From the NCBI GenBank assembly GCA_041752115.1, contig JBGSHS010000134.1, forward strand, positions 28,089-92,088: a stretch of DNA of 64,000 nucleotides, read 5' to 3'. A model generated the notes under the pieces. The model had not been told where the DNA came from and made no database searches. It saw only the letters and a list, made by a program, of their open reading frames with translations. This document shows positions 1 through 9,278 of this stretch, piece by piece. Each line of letters starts with the position of its first letter. Within the stretch, counting starts at the first letter, position 1. A program made the translations under genes and the position numbers. The DNA is from JAJRVM01 sp041752115. Its GTDB lineage: Bacteria > Planctomycetota > Planctomycetia > Pirellulales > Pirellulaceae.

Positions 1-1923
1 CCGGACAGTCGCCTCGCTGTCGCCTATCGGGAGATGTTCGAGGGCTACACGCATAACTCGGAGGGGACGGTCGCCAGTCTGGTGTGCATGCTGGAGCCGG
101 AATCGGAAGCTGGCGTTTCACGGCGGGAGACGATCGATCGAATGCGGGAGACGATCCGGCAGTACCCCAACGGAATGATCGCCGGAGAACCGGTGATGGT
201 CATGGACGGATTCCGTTACCTGGAGCGTGATGGGCGCTGGCTGGGGTGGGCGACGCGGGTTCTGCTGGCGTTGGCCATCATTCTCTGTTTCGGCAGCGTA
301 CGATGGGTGGTGATCCCGATTCTTGTTGTGCAGCTATCGCTGCTGTTGACTCGGGCCACTTTGGTCTGGTTTGATCTGCGGCTGAGTATGGTCAGTTCGA
401 TGTTGACGGCCATCGTGACGGTCGTCGGTGTCGCCACGGTAGTTCACATCATCGTGCGGTTTCGACACGCACGCGCTCAGGGTCTGGAGCAGCACGAGGC
501 GCTGGTGCAGACCGGGACGCAGCTGGCGAGTCCCATTTTCTGGGCGTGTGCGACCGACGCGGTCGGCTTTCTGTCATTAATGGTAGCCAAAGTGGGCCCT
601 GTCCGAGATTTCGGTCTGATGACTGCCATCGGCAGTCTGTGGGTGCTCTTGAGCGTGATTCTACTCGTACCCGGTCTGGCACTGCTGGGCCGTTTTGACA
701 GCGACCCGCGTCGCGTTTGGGGTGACGGGCTATTGGGTCTTGAACTGGGTCGACTCGCGCGATCCGCGCAACATCAACCGGTGCGGCTGTTGATCGCCTT
801 AGTCCTGCTGTTTGCCGGTGCCATCGCGGGACTGCTGCAGCTGGAGGTGGAGACCGATTTCACCAAGAACTTTCGCCGTGGCTCGCAGATTGTGATTTCG
901 TACGCGTATATCGAGCAGAATCTGGGAGGAGCCGGGGTGTGGGATATTCTACTCCCCGCTCCCAATCGCCTCGATCGCGAGTATGTCGCTCAAGTGCGCA
1001 AACTGGAGCAGAAGCTGCGCACGATTACGATTCGCGATGATGCGGGTCGGGACGTCATTGGCTTGACCAAGGTGCTCAGTCTGGTGGATGGCATCGATGC
1101 GGCGACCACGAATCCGCTCCTGGCGCGAATCCCTCCCGAGTTAAAGGCTCGCGGGATGGAGGTCACGATGCCTCATTTCATGGCGGCCCTGCGGACGCGG
1201 CTGGACGAAGGCCAGAACTACCTGCGTATCATGCTGCGTGCGCGTGAACAGCAGTCCGCCGCCGAGAAGAGCCAGTTGATCGATCAGGTCCGCCAAGTGA
1301 CGCGCGACTACTTTCCCGGCGATGCCGGCGAGCCAGCCGCCGAAGTCACTGGCTTCTATGTGCTCCTGACGAATCTGATCACCAGTGTACTGCGCGATCA
1401 GTGGACCTGTTTCTTCGTGGCCACCGTTGGCGTGGGATTGATGATGACCATCGCCTTTCGCAGTCTGCTGCTGGCCGCCATTGCCCTGGTACCCAACATC
1501 TTGCCGATCTTGATCGTCATGGGAGCGATGGGCTGGATGGGCATCAAAGTCAATCTGGGTGCCGCCATGATTGCTGCCGTATCGATGGGGCTGAGCGTCG
1601 ACAGCTCGATCCACTACATCATCTCCTTCCGGCGCGCGCGTCTGGCAGGACAGAGCGTCACGGCGGCGTTGGCTGACGTGCAGCAGTCGGTGGGACGGGC
1701 AATGGTTTATTCGACGATCGCCCTGGTGGTCGGTTTTCTGGTGCTGTGCAGCAGCCAGTTCGTGCCCACCATCTACTTCGGCAGCCTGGTCAGCCTGGCC
1801 ATGCTGGGCGGTTTGCTGGGCAACGTGGTGATTCTGCCCTTGCTCTTGAACATGGCCTATGGCCGCGGCGCGACGGACCAGGATCGGCAGGCGAGCACGC
1901 CGCTGGAATCCCCCCTGCCCTGA
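1..1923 (+). CDS. RND/MMPL-family membrane transporter, 5' end missing
   Basis: The reading frame is open from base 1, so the gene starts to the left of the window; the first ATG inside it (34) is unlikely to be the true start. About 640 residues are visible. They show the RND layout: a bundle of membrane helices near residues 70-220, a helix near 250-270, a soluble loop to about residue 450, then a second bundle. The second bundle has the typical motif GLSVDSSIHYII, whose Asp belongs to the proton-relay region of MMPL/SSD-type transporters. Such proteins export lipids, hopanoids or other hydrophobic molecules using proton motive force; the substrate cannot be read from sequence. It converges on the helicase gene with a 174-bp gap. 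Family call is confident, substrate unknown. Confidence 0.88.
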   Translation, partial: PDSRLAVAYREMFEGYTHNSEGTVASLVCMLEPESEAGVSRRETIDRMRETIRQYPNGMIAGEPVMVMDGFRYLERDGRWLGWATRVLLALAIILCFGSVRWVVIPILVVQLSLLLTRATLVWFDLRLSMVSSMLTAIVTVVGVATVVHIIVRFRHARAQGLEQHEALVQTGTQLASPIFWACATDAVGFLSLMVAKVGPVRDFGLMTAIGSLWVLLSVILLVPGLALLGRFDSDPRRVWGDGLLGLELGRLARSAQHQPVRLLIALVLLFAGAIAGLLQLEVETDFTKNFRRGSQIVISYAYIEQNLGGAGVWDILLPAPNRLDREYVAQVRKLEQKLRTITIRDDAGRDVIGLTKVLSLVDGIDAATTNPLLARIPPELKARGMEVTMPHFMAALRTRLDEGQNYLRIMLRAREQQSAAEKSQLIDQVRQVTRDYFPGDAGEPAAEVTGFYVLLTNLITSVLRDQWTCFFVATVGVGLMMTIAFRSLLLAAIALVPNILPILIVMGAMGWMGIKVNLGAAMIAAVSMGLSVDSSIHYIISFRRARLAGQSVTAALADVQQSVGRAMVYSTIALVVGFLVLCSSQFVPTIYFGSLVSLAMLGGLLGNVVILPLLLNMAYGRGATDQDRQASTPLESPLP

Positions 1924-2097
1924 AGCGACGATGGCGATGCTGCGGCCGGCCCTTCCCTCTGTCGAATCGCGCACGATCCTTGAGCGGCCACAGCAGTCAC
2001 ACCGAGGGTGCGAGCTGTCTCGTCGCGCAGCGAAACTCAGACGCCCTCCGCCCGCAGCAACACCGCAGGCTGGTGCGGGGAGCAGAAGCAGCAGCAG

Positions 2098-5000
2098 TTA
2101 TCGGGCGACATAGCCCTTGGCCAGCTTGCTGCGAATCAACCGCTCGGCATCGCGCTGGGCCTGGGCAGCGTCTGGGAACTGTCTTGTACGACTCTGCCCC
2201 AGAGCACCGATCCGACCGAATCGAACCGTATGTTCGCTGCCGGAAAGCGTAATCTCCCAGAACTTTTGCGACGAGTCACCGGCAAACTCGAAGCGGCGAG
2301 TCTGACCGTCGCTGATCATCGACGCACCCGCGGCAGAGCCGTCCTGACGTAGCTCGTCAACGGGTTCGCTCGCCGGTCGGCCCGGTTCTGACGCCATCGC
2401 TTCAGTGGCCCCTTCTCCTGGTACGCCCTCCGACGGGACGCAGATGGCCGGCCCCCGACTCCCGAGAACAAGATCGGGAGGCTCGGGACGATCGGGCACT
2501 TCGTGCGGCGCGTCGTCGACTTCATTCCACTCGTAGTTCTCGCACTCCGGTTCAGTGGCCGAGCTATCTGTCTGGCTCGGGATATCGTCATCCCGACCTT
2601 CCAGAATCTGGAGCAACCGAGCGAGCACGGCGTCGCGGTCCTCATACCAGTCCTTGGCGAGCACGAACGTGATGTGCCAGCCGAAGTCCCTGAGCAGCTT
2701 GGGCCTCATCATGTCGCGTTCGAGCAGATCCGACTGTTCGTAATAGGCCTGGTTATCCAGCAGAATGCCCAATCGGTAGGCGGCGTCTGCGTGCTGGCGT
2801 ACGGCCAGATCGCAGTGGAAATGCGACTGCCCGACGGAGAAATCGATGACGAAGCCACGTTGCGTAAGTGCCGCCGCCAGCTGCTGGGCCACGGGATCGT
2901 CCGCCACGGCGTGATCGTCATCGGTCGTTTCGTGCCAGCGTGACACAGCGTGCAGCACGCGCTGGGCCGTTTCGATCTCGCCTGTCGAGACAGCCTCGGC
3001 GTACCTCAAGTAGTTCTTCAAGCAGTTGGCACCGTCGTTATAGTCGTTGGTGATGTCGGAGTGATGGATCGAGCTGACGAGGGCCATATGATACCTGGCA
3101 CGCGAGAAGGCGACGTTGAGTCGTTTTTCGCCTCCGCTCTTGTTGATCGGGCCGAAGTTCATGAGCATCTTGCCATTGGGTCCGTAACCGTAGCAGACAC
3201 TCAGAATGATCAGATCGCGTTCGTCTCCCTGGATGTTCTCGAGGTTCTTCACGAGCAGCCCCACGAACTGTCCGTCCACTTCTCGTTCTCGTTCGGCGTC
3301 GAGGAGTTCCCCGAACTGGCGGTCGGTCTGGGCGAGCCGTTCCAACGCTCCTTCAATCTCGTCCTGTTGCGCCTCGGAGAAGGCGACGATGCCGATGCTG
3401 CGACGGCGCGGCTCGCGGAGCAGCTCTCGCACCAGGTGGGCGATGTAATCGGCCTCCGGCCGGTTCCGCCGCTTGTCGTACACACCATGTTCCATGAAGT
3501 GAAAACTGATCGGTCGCCGCTGCAACTCTTCCGCACCGATCTGAGCATACTCTGGACCAGTCGCACGAAGAGCTGACTGACCGGAAGCGGGACGCCGCTG
3601 CTCAGGTACGGTCAGCAATCGTCCGTCATAAAACGTCCAGTTGGAATAGCTGATCAACGACTCACTGCGACTGCGGTAATGCCAGCCGAGCATCGTCGAC
3701 GGAAGGTTCTTGGCGGCATGGTTGAGCAGACTGTCGCTTTCCAGGTCGTATGCCACCTGCTCCCCATCCTCGGTCACCAGCAGACCTTCATCTTCCTCGC
3801 CATCCCGTTTCGTCGAGAAGAAGTCGGTAGGGGGAAGCTGCATCTCATCACCCACGACGATCACCTGACCAGCGCGAAACACGGAAGGCACGGCCTCTTC
3901 CAGTGTGATCTGGCTCGCTTCGTCAAAGATGACCACATCGAAATGATTCGTGTCCAATGGCAAGGTGTCGGAGACACTCAGAGGACTCATCAACCAGACC
4001 GGCTTGAGGTCCTTGACCACCTCCCCCGACTCCGCCGATACCAGGTCGCGTATCGACTTGAACCGCATCGACTTGCCGAACTCGTGCTCCAGCTCGCGGC
4101 GGCCCCGCGTGTACATCCGCTTGAGTTCCTTGTCATCGTCGGCGAGCTGCGTCGCCGATTGACTGGCAATGTGCACGTTCTTCAGGAATCGCTGTCGCAC
4201 TCGATGGCGAATGTCGGCGGCATTGCTGGCGAGCCACCGTTCATATAGCCGCTCCAACCGACTCGCATGACGACCGCGTGCGGTGCCTGAAAACCGGTTC
4301 AGCTCACGATCGGCCTGCAGAGCAGCGCGCCAAGCGCGATCGGCGGTGGCCGCCTCGATACTCCGTGGAGTCATCGGGAGCAGGCGGAGAGCCTGACTCA
4401 ACGGGGACGGCACATCCGCCAGCTCGGACACGCACTGAAGGAAGGAAGGCAAGTCATCCAGGGCGTCCAGCGCCTGTTTCAAATCGGAGCGCAGTAACTC
4501 GAACGGCCGGTCGCGATAGCCCTGCGAAATCTTATCCAATTCCGCCGTCAACCGCTGGAGCGGCTTATCGCCCTCAGTCAACCTCGTAATAACGCCCCCT
4601 CCCTTCTCCGATTTGACCAGGGCCGAGTGAATCCGCACGATCCAGTCGGGTGAATCGGCCAGCGCCGCCTGCACTCCGCTGATGTTCTCGACCAGTTCAT
4701 GGACGTCACTTTCGATCCTGAAGGATCGAGCGATTCTTTCGCGCTGTCGGTTCAGTCGGTCGACCAGCTGGTACTCGTTCTGCAGCGCGGTGAGGATCTG
4801 AGTCCAGCTGGGGCGCACGAGGTGCGCACGGAAGTCGTAGCATCTCTTCAATACTGATCTCAACCGCCACCACGAGGGTTTCAACCAGGCCCAGGTGCGT
4901 TTTTCCCACAGCCGAGCCTGCTCCAGCGCGACAGGTACTTCGGCGGCCGGCAATTTCTCACGCCAGGCTGTCGTCAACTCACGCGCTGCGGCCAATTCGG

Positions 5001-7746
5001 CCTGTTGACGCCTGAACTGCTCCGCCGCTCTGCGGAACTTTGCCGCACCTTCCTGGCGGGAGTTGAGCAGTTCCAGATGACCGCTTCGGGCGACCGGCGC
5101 GACGCGTTGAGCGTAGTCCACCAGCGTGCGTGCTTGCGCAACCGTCTGCCAATGGTCGCGGGGGATGCCCGAACGTCCCAACACCTGATCGATGCGGCTG
5201 AGTGCCCTGTCCGCCGATTCGGCGGCGCGCGTGATCAGCTCGATCGGATGATCTGCGTGTATCAGACCCGGCGAGAGCAGCCGCAGCGCGTGATGGGCTA
5301 GAATGCCGTCAGGTCGGACCTCCTTGACATTGGTTTCGAAGGCCTCGATGCGGTCACGAAACTGCCACCACAGGGAGTAGTCCGGGAGCCGCTCGCGCTC
5401 CAGAGGTGAGAGCGTTGGCAGCGACGACCGCAGTTCGACACATCGACCGACGAGCTGTCGCAGCGGAAGACCGGCCTGCGGCGGTGTTTCCTGCATGGTC
5501 GTGTCGAAGCGTTCCAGCTGGCTGAGTTCGCTGCCGAGCCGTTTCAGCAGCGAGCTGCGACTGGAACCTGACGCATCCTCGGACTCTGTAACGCTCCCCA
5601 GAATCGTCTCGTAGGTCTGTTTCAGATCCAGGACGAACTCTTTTTTGTCCGACTGGGAATCGTGAATCAGACAGCAGAGGTCGGCCAGACCGCACTGTCG
5701 CAAGCGGGCGTAGACGACGTCAATGGCCGCGCGCTTCTCACACACGAACAGCACTCGTTTGCCTCGCGCCACGAAGTCGGCGATCAGGTTGGTGATCGTC
5801 TGGGATTTGCCGGTCCCGGGCGGTCCTTGAATGATGTAACTCTTCCCGTGCCGCGCTTCCTCGATGGCGGTGGCCTGAGTCGGGTCGCACGGCACGACAT
5901 CGAAGCGTTCTTCGAGCGGCGGCGGCGCGGGCAGCTCGCGCTGCACTGGCCGGGGAACCATCGAGAACGCGGCCTCGAAGGCCTGGTTGGATGGTTGCTC
6001 ATGCAGCAGCGTCTCGTAATCGCGCACCAGAGACATCTTCCGATACTTGAAGTTCCCCAGCGTGACGCTGCACAAGTCAAAGCCCCACAGATACGGATTG
6101 CCCTGGCCTCCTTCGTGCACGCTGTAGAATGTCCGCTCCTTCTCCACCACGCCTGGATCCCGTTGGGCAGCCGCAAACGTGCGTGGCGGCGGCTGTTCCT
6201 CCATGAGCTCCCGCAGGTGGGTGCGCGGCGGCCTGATCCTGGCCGAGAATAACTTGATGCCCAGCGGGTGGTAGGTGGCGGGATCGTAGCTGTAGTCCAG
6301 GTCCATGAAGCTGCGCACGCCCCGTCCGGCGAGCCGAGCCCGGCGCCGATACTGGTCCAGCTTTCGCCGCGCCTTATCGTATACCAGCGAGATGCGCGGC
6401 CGATCGATCTTCTCCAGACTGACTGCCGGTTCACTTGCCTCGATCCGCGCCCGCAGGTATTCGAAGAAGTCGTCGATACTGTGACTGGAAAGATCGACGT
6501 GCTCCGGCAAGTCGATGCCATACAGCTGCTGGAACTGGTGTCGCACGACCGGGTTGATCTCGGCTTCGGGAGAGAGCGCCTGCAGCGAGTAAGTATCGCG
6601 GATACCTTTCTTCTTCTTCAATTCGACCGGCAGCAGCACCAGGGGTGACTCGAAGAGCTCGATCGGCTTCTCTTTGAGGTTCGCCCAATGCAGGAAGCAG
6701 ACGACCAGTCGGAGCTGGGCGAAGCCAAATTCGGCACGATCCCGTCGCGCTTCCGCCATGATCCGGTCCAGCATGCCGGGAATATACAGTGCTTCGGCGA
6801 AGTTCAGGTACTTGTTCAGCGAGAGCGATTTGCCGCTGCAAATCGTCGATTGCAGCGTGCTGTTCCAGATGAGGATCTGGTCGGGACGGATGCTCTTGAT
6901 GTCGAAGGACAGCGGAATCGATGCGTGCGTGAGGTTGAGAGTCTGCATGGTGGAACGGAAATGCAGCAGACGGTTCCGCCGTGAGAGCTCGAAGAGACGC
7001 TCTTTCAGCTTGCTCAAAATCACCTGCTGCTTACTGCGAGGATCCTGCTGTACGAAGCCGGCAGTGCGAGCCAGATCCAGGGCTAAGTCGACCTCCTGGT
7101 CCCGGTAGTTCTCCAGGTGGTGGAGGAGCGCCCGCAGGTCCTGCACACGTCGATGACGATCGAGCTGCGTGGTGCGCAGAATCGCCCGCGCGAGAACGGG
7201 ATGCAGGTCCGGATTAAGCCGAAAAAGGTCCTTCCGTCCGGCCACGAAGTTTCTCAGCTCCTCCGGTGCGGTGAAGTCCATGCCACAGGCCAGGCTGGCC
7301 AGGATCATGCCGAGGCTGAAGATATCGGTCAGCGGATCGTGGTGCCCAATCTGATGCTCCCAGGCCACGTAGCCGGGCAGGTAGACGGGGCGGGTAATCT
7401 CCTCGTCACGAGTTCCAATGGCCAGATCGACCACCTGGTCGCGGCCGTCATCGACATCCGTCACGCGTCGATGTTCGCTGACAATCTCCACCGATGCACG
7501 GATCGCCGACTCGGCAGTCCGCACGGCGGCAGCATTGCTGCGCGGCGGCACTCGCCGGGCCTCCTGAAACCAGATTTTCGAGCCATCCACACACAGGGAG
7601 TCGAGCCCCTCCAGCGGCGCTACCAGACCGGCCGCGTGGGCGTCGAGCACCTCGCGGACCAACGGCAGGAAGCTGGCAAGCGTATCCTCGGTCGAGAATC
7701 CGCCCGCTTCCAGTCGAGTGCGAAGGTAATCCAGGAAAGCGGTCAT
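2098..7746 (-). CDS. Pseudokinase-DUF4011-SF1 helicase-Vsr-like nuclease-WGR protein, putative defence protein
   Basis: 1882 residues, starting at an ATG that overlaps the stop of the upstream peptidase gene (ATGA). Residues 30-210 resemble the C-lobe of a Ser/Thr kinase (HAAGLV at 37-42, AWE for APE, DIFSLG at 141-146), but the HRD and DFG positions are lost and there is no N-lobe. Residues 240-480 form a DUF4011 region (RLFELSRRNRLLHF). Helicase motifs follow: Walker A GPPGTGKS at 641-648, DEAS at 1275-1278, GDEMQLPP from 1299, QGDERD from 1506, and NVAFSRAR from 1544, as in the COG1112 SF1 family. Residues 1617-1716 match a Vsr/MTES_1575-type nuclease fold. The C-terminus (about 1815-1882) is a WGR domain (RFGRIGALG). 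COG1112 helicases of this kind occur in the Mokosh and Hhe anti-phage systems; that link is recalled, not searched. An anti-phage or nucleic-acid surveillance role is inferred. Confidence 0.85.
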   Translation of the reverse strand: MTAFLDYLRTRLEAGGFSTEDTLASFLPLVREVLDAHAAGLVAPLEGLDSLCVDGSKIWFQEARRVPPRSNAAAVRTAESAIRASVEIVSEHRRVTDVDDGRDQVVDLAIGTRDEEITRPVYLPGYVAWEHQIGHHDPLTDIFSLGMILASLACGMDFTAPEELRNFVAGRKDLFRLNPDLHPVLARAILRTTQLDRHRRVQDLRALLHHLENYRDQEVDLALDLARTAGFVQQDPRSKQQVILSKLKERLFELSRRNRLLHFRSTMQTLNLTHASIPLSFDIKSIRPDQILIWNSTLQSTICSGKSLSLNKYLNFAEALYIPGMLDRIMAEARRDRAEFGFAQLRLVVCFLHWANLKEKPIELFESPLVLLPVELKKKKGIRDTYSLQALSPEAEINPVVRHQFQQLYGIDLPEHVDLSSHSIDDFFEYLRARIEASEPAVSLEKIDRPRISLVYDKARRKLDQYRRRARLAGRGVRSFMDLDYSYDPATYHPLGIKLFSARIRPPRTHLRELMEEQPPPRTFAAAQRDPGVVEKERTFYSVHEGGQGNPYLWGFDLCSVTLGNFKYRKMSLVRDYETLLHEQPSNQAFEAAFSMVPRPVQRELPAPPPLEERFDVVPCDPTQATAIEEARHGKSYIIQGPPGTGKSQTITNLIADFVARGKRVLFVCEKRAAIDVVYARLRQCGLADLCCLIHDSQSDKKEFVLDLKQTYETILGSVTESEDASGSSRSSLLKRLGSELSQLERFDTTMQETPPQAGLPLRQLVGRCVELRSSLPTLSPLERERLPDYSLWWQFRDRIEAFETNVKEVRPDGILAHHALRLLSPGLIHADHPIELITRAAESADRALSRIDQVLGRSGIPRDHWQTVAQARTLVDYAQRVAPVARSGHLELLNSRQEGAAKFRRAAEQFRRQQAELAAARELTTAWREKLPAAEVPVALEQARLWEKRTWAWLKPSWWRLRSVLKRCYDFRAHLVRPSWTQILTALQNEYQLVDRLNRQRERIARSFRIESDVHELVENISGVQAALADSPDWIVRIHSALVKSEKGGGVITRLTEGDKPLQRLTAELDKISQGYRDRPFELLRSDLKQALDALDDLPSFLQCVSELADVPSPLSQALRLLPMTPRSIEAATADRAWRAALQADRELNRFSGTARGRHASRLERLYERWLASNAADIRHRVRQRFLKNVHIASQSATQLADDDKELKRMYTRGRRELEHEFGKSMRFKSIRDLVSAESGEVVKDLKPVWLMSPLSVSDTLPLDTNHFDVVIFDEASQITLEEAVPSVFRAGQVIVVGDEMQLPPTDFFSTKRDGEEDEGLLVTEDGEQVAYDLESDSLLNHAAKNLPSTMLGWHYRSRSESLISYSNWTFYDGRLLTVPEQRRPASGQSALRATGPEYAQIGAEELQRRPISFHFMEHGVYDKRRNRPEADYIAHLVRELLREPRRRSIGIVAFSEAQQDEIEGALERLAQTDRQFGELLDAEREREVDGQFVGLLVKNLENIQGDERDLIILSVCYGYGPNGKMLMNFGPINKSGGEKRLNVAFSRARYHMALVSSIHHSDITNDYNDGANCLKNYLRYAEAVSTGEIETAQRVLHAVSRWHETTDDDHAVADDPVAQQLAAALTQRGFVIDFSVGQSHFHCDLAVRQHADAAYRLGILLDNQAYYEQSDLLERDMMRPKLLRDFGWHITFVLAKDWYEDRDAVLARLLQILEGRDDDIPSQTDSSATEPECENYEWNEVDDAPHEVPDRPEPPDLVLGSRGPAICVPSEGVPGEGATEAMASEPGRPASEPVDELRQDGSAAGASMISDGQTRRFEFAGDSSQKFWEITLSGSEHTVRFGRIGALGQSRTRQFPDAAQAQRDAERLIRSKLAKGYVAR

Positions 7747-8975
7747 GGCAACTCGTCGGCCTGCCCGGCTTTGGCCAGCAGACTCTCCTTCTCCGTATCG
7801 ATCTTCTCCAGCTGCTTCTTCCGCAAACGCAGCTCGCGTTGGGCGAGCTCCGCAAAGCGATCCTTCCAACCCAATTGCTCCGCCAGCAACAGGGCGGCGG
7901 CCAGCGGCACGTCCTCCAGATCGCGATCCACCGTCACGAAATCAAGCAGAACGTAACAGTAATAGTCGCGCATCGGTTGATCTTCAGTCTGCATGTCCTC
8001 GCCCAGCGCCCTGTCTTCATGCCGCTCAGCCGGAGGCACATAATCGTCGAAAAACAGGCGGGCATGAGCCAGCACGACGTCAGTCCGCATCCAGCGCGGC
8101 GCCAACAGCAGGTCGATCATTCGTCGCGTCAGACCGGCGATCTTCTTCTGAGCCAGAAGATCGAGTTCCTGGAGTACCGGAGTCCCCTCAATCATCTGCG
8201 CGATCTTGGCATCCACGTCGACGTCCCCGTCGCTCGACAGCTTGACGGCACGCGCGCGGATAAACGATTCTGGATGCGTCAGTTCGCCCGCCTTGACCGC
8301 CGTCTTGCTGAATATCTCGTCCGCCTGACGAATGTAACTCTCCGCGCTGACCGCCTCCAGTCCCGTGGAGACCTTGACCAGCATCGAAACCACGACCAGA
8401 GGATCGGCCACAACAAACAACGAACCCCGATCGCAGAAGATCTCGTTGTAGAGTCCGAACAGCCGCGCGCTGGCGAAATGCGGCGAGTCGGCCAATGCAT
8501 CGTGCGTCAGCGCCGCGAGCAGCTGATCCACAACCAAATATTCTCCGTCCCATTGCTGCCACAACATCAGGTGACTCAACTCGTGCGCCAGCAGCGCCCG
8601 CACCTCGGCCTCGGTGAGCTTGGACGTGACCGGCCCGTGCAGCACGATGTGAGCTGCGTTGGGCACGAAGGCGAGCGACGCGTTGAGACCCAGCGGATTC
8701 TGCGCCTGATAGATCGTGACCGGCACGTCGAGCGACAGCTGACTCGCCACCGACTCCGCCGCCGAGTAAAGATCCGGACGTGTCTCGCGATCGATCCGAT
8801 ACGTCGACTTCAACAGCTCGAAACGCACCGCCTCCGCCCGCTCCTGCCGGACTTTGTGCGACGCATACCACTGCCAGATCTCCGGCTCCGCCGTCTTCAG
8901 GTAATCCCGCAGCGCTTCGTGGTACGGCAGCGGCTTCAAAGGCACCCTGTCAGAAGTCTCGTGATTGGCACACAT
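7743..8975 (-). CDS. M48-like zinc metallopeptidase coupled to the helicase gene
   Basis: 410 residues. The start is set at MCANHE because upstream in-frame sequence is arginine- and serine-rich and reads as non-coding. Residues 131-135 are HELSH, the HExxH zinc motif. A third ligand candidate, E178 with D182 in NEIFCD, follows at the M48 spacing, and an HP motif occurs at 234-235. There is no signal peptide or clear membrane helix, so a cytoplasmic soluble peptidase is likely, unlike HtpX. The C-terminal third is charged and helical and ends in a coiled-coil-like stretch. Its stop overlaps the helicase-like gene by four bases (ATGA), which implies translational coupling and a shared function. 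It may be the toxic effector or a processing partner of that protein; this is inference. Confidence 0.85.
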   Translation of the reverse strand: MCANHETSDRVPLKPLPYHEALRDYLKTAEPEIWQWYASHKVRQERAEAVRFELLKSTYRIDRETRPDLYSAAESVASQLSLDVPVTIYQAQNPLGLNASLAFVPNAAHIVLHGPVTSKLTEAEVRALLAHELSHLMLWQQWDGEYLVVDQLLAALTHDALADSPHFASARLFGLYNEIFCDRGSLFVVADPLVVVSMLVKVSTGLEAVSAESYIRQADEIFSKTAVKAGELTHPESFIRARAVKLSSDGDVDVDAKIAQMIEGTPVLQELDLLAQKKIAGLTRRMIDLLLAPRWMRTDVVLAHARLFFDDYVPPAERHEDRALGEDMQTEDQPMRDYYCYVLLDFVTVDRDLEDVPLAAALLLAEQLGWKDRFAELAQRELRLRKKQLEKIDTEKESLLAKAGQADELP

Positions 8976-9278
8976 CAGATCACTACACCGGACTTGAACG
9001 GGGAACGGGCTGCGAAGAAATTGCCTGCCAATGCACCGACCGCAATGGTGCCGTGTGCAGTCCGGAAGAGGCCCGCCGGCCGCACCATGCGACGTCCGTT
9101 CGCGTCGCCGCAGCATGCCAGGCGATCCCGCCGATTCTAGCCCGTCGCTGGAGGGAGCGGAACCATCCCCCGAGCATTTGCCGCGGACCAGCACGCTTCG
9201 GCTCCCCTCCTGACCAGACTTGTCCCGTTCGCAGTTCCGCTGCTCGTCCTGTTCGTCAAGACCGAAGCCGGCCCAGGC
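8976..9278. other. Intergenic gap, nothing recognised
   Basis: A 303-bp gap between the end of the DUF4159 gene and the peptidase start, both on the minus strand. No convincing ribosome binding site, hairpin or short gene was seen. It must hold the promoter for the peptidase/helicase pair if that pair is transcribed on its own. Confidence 0.4.
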
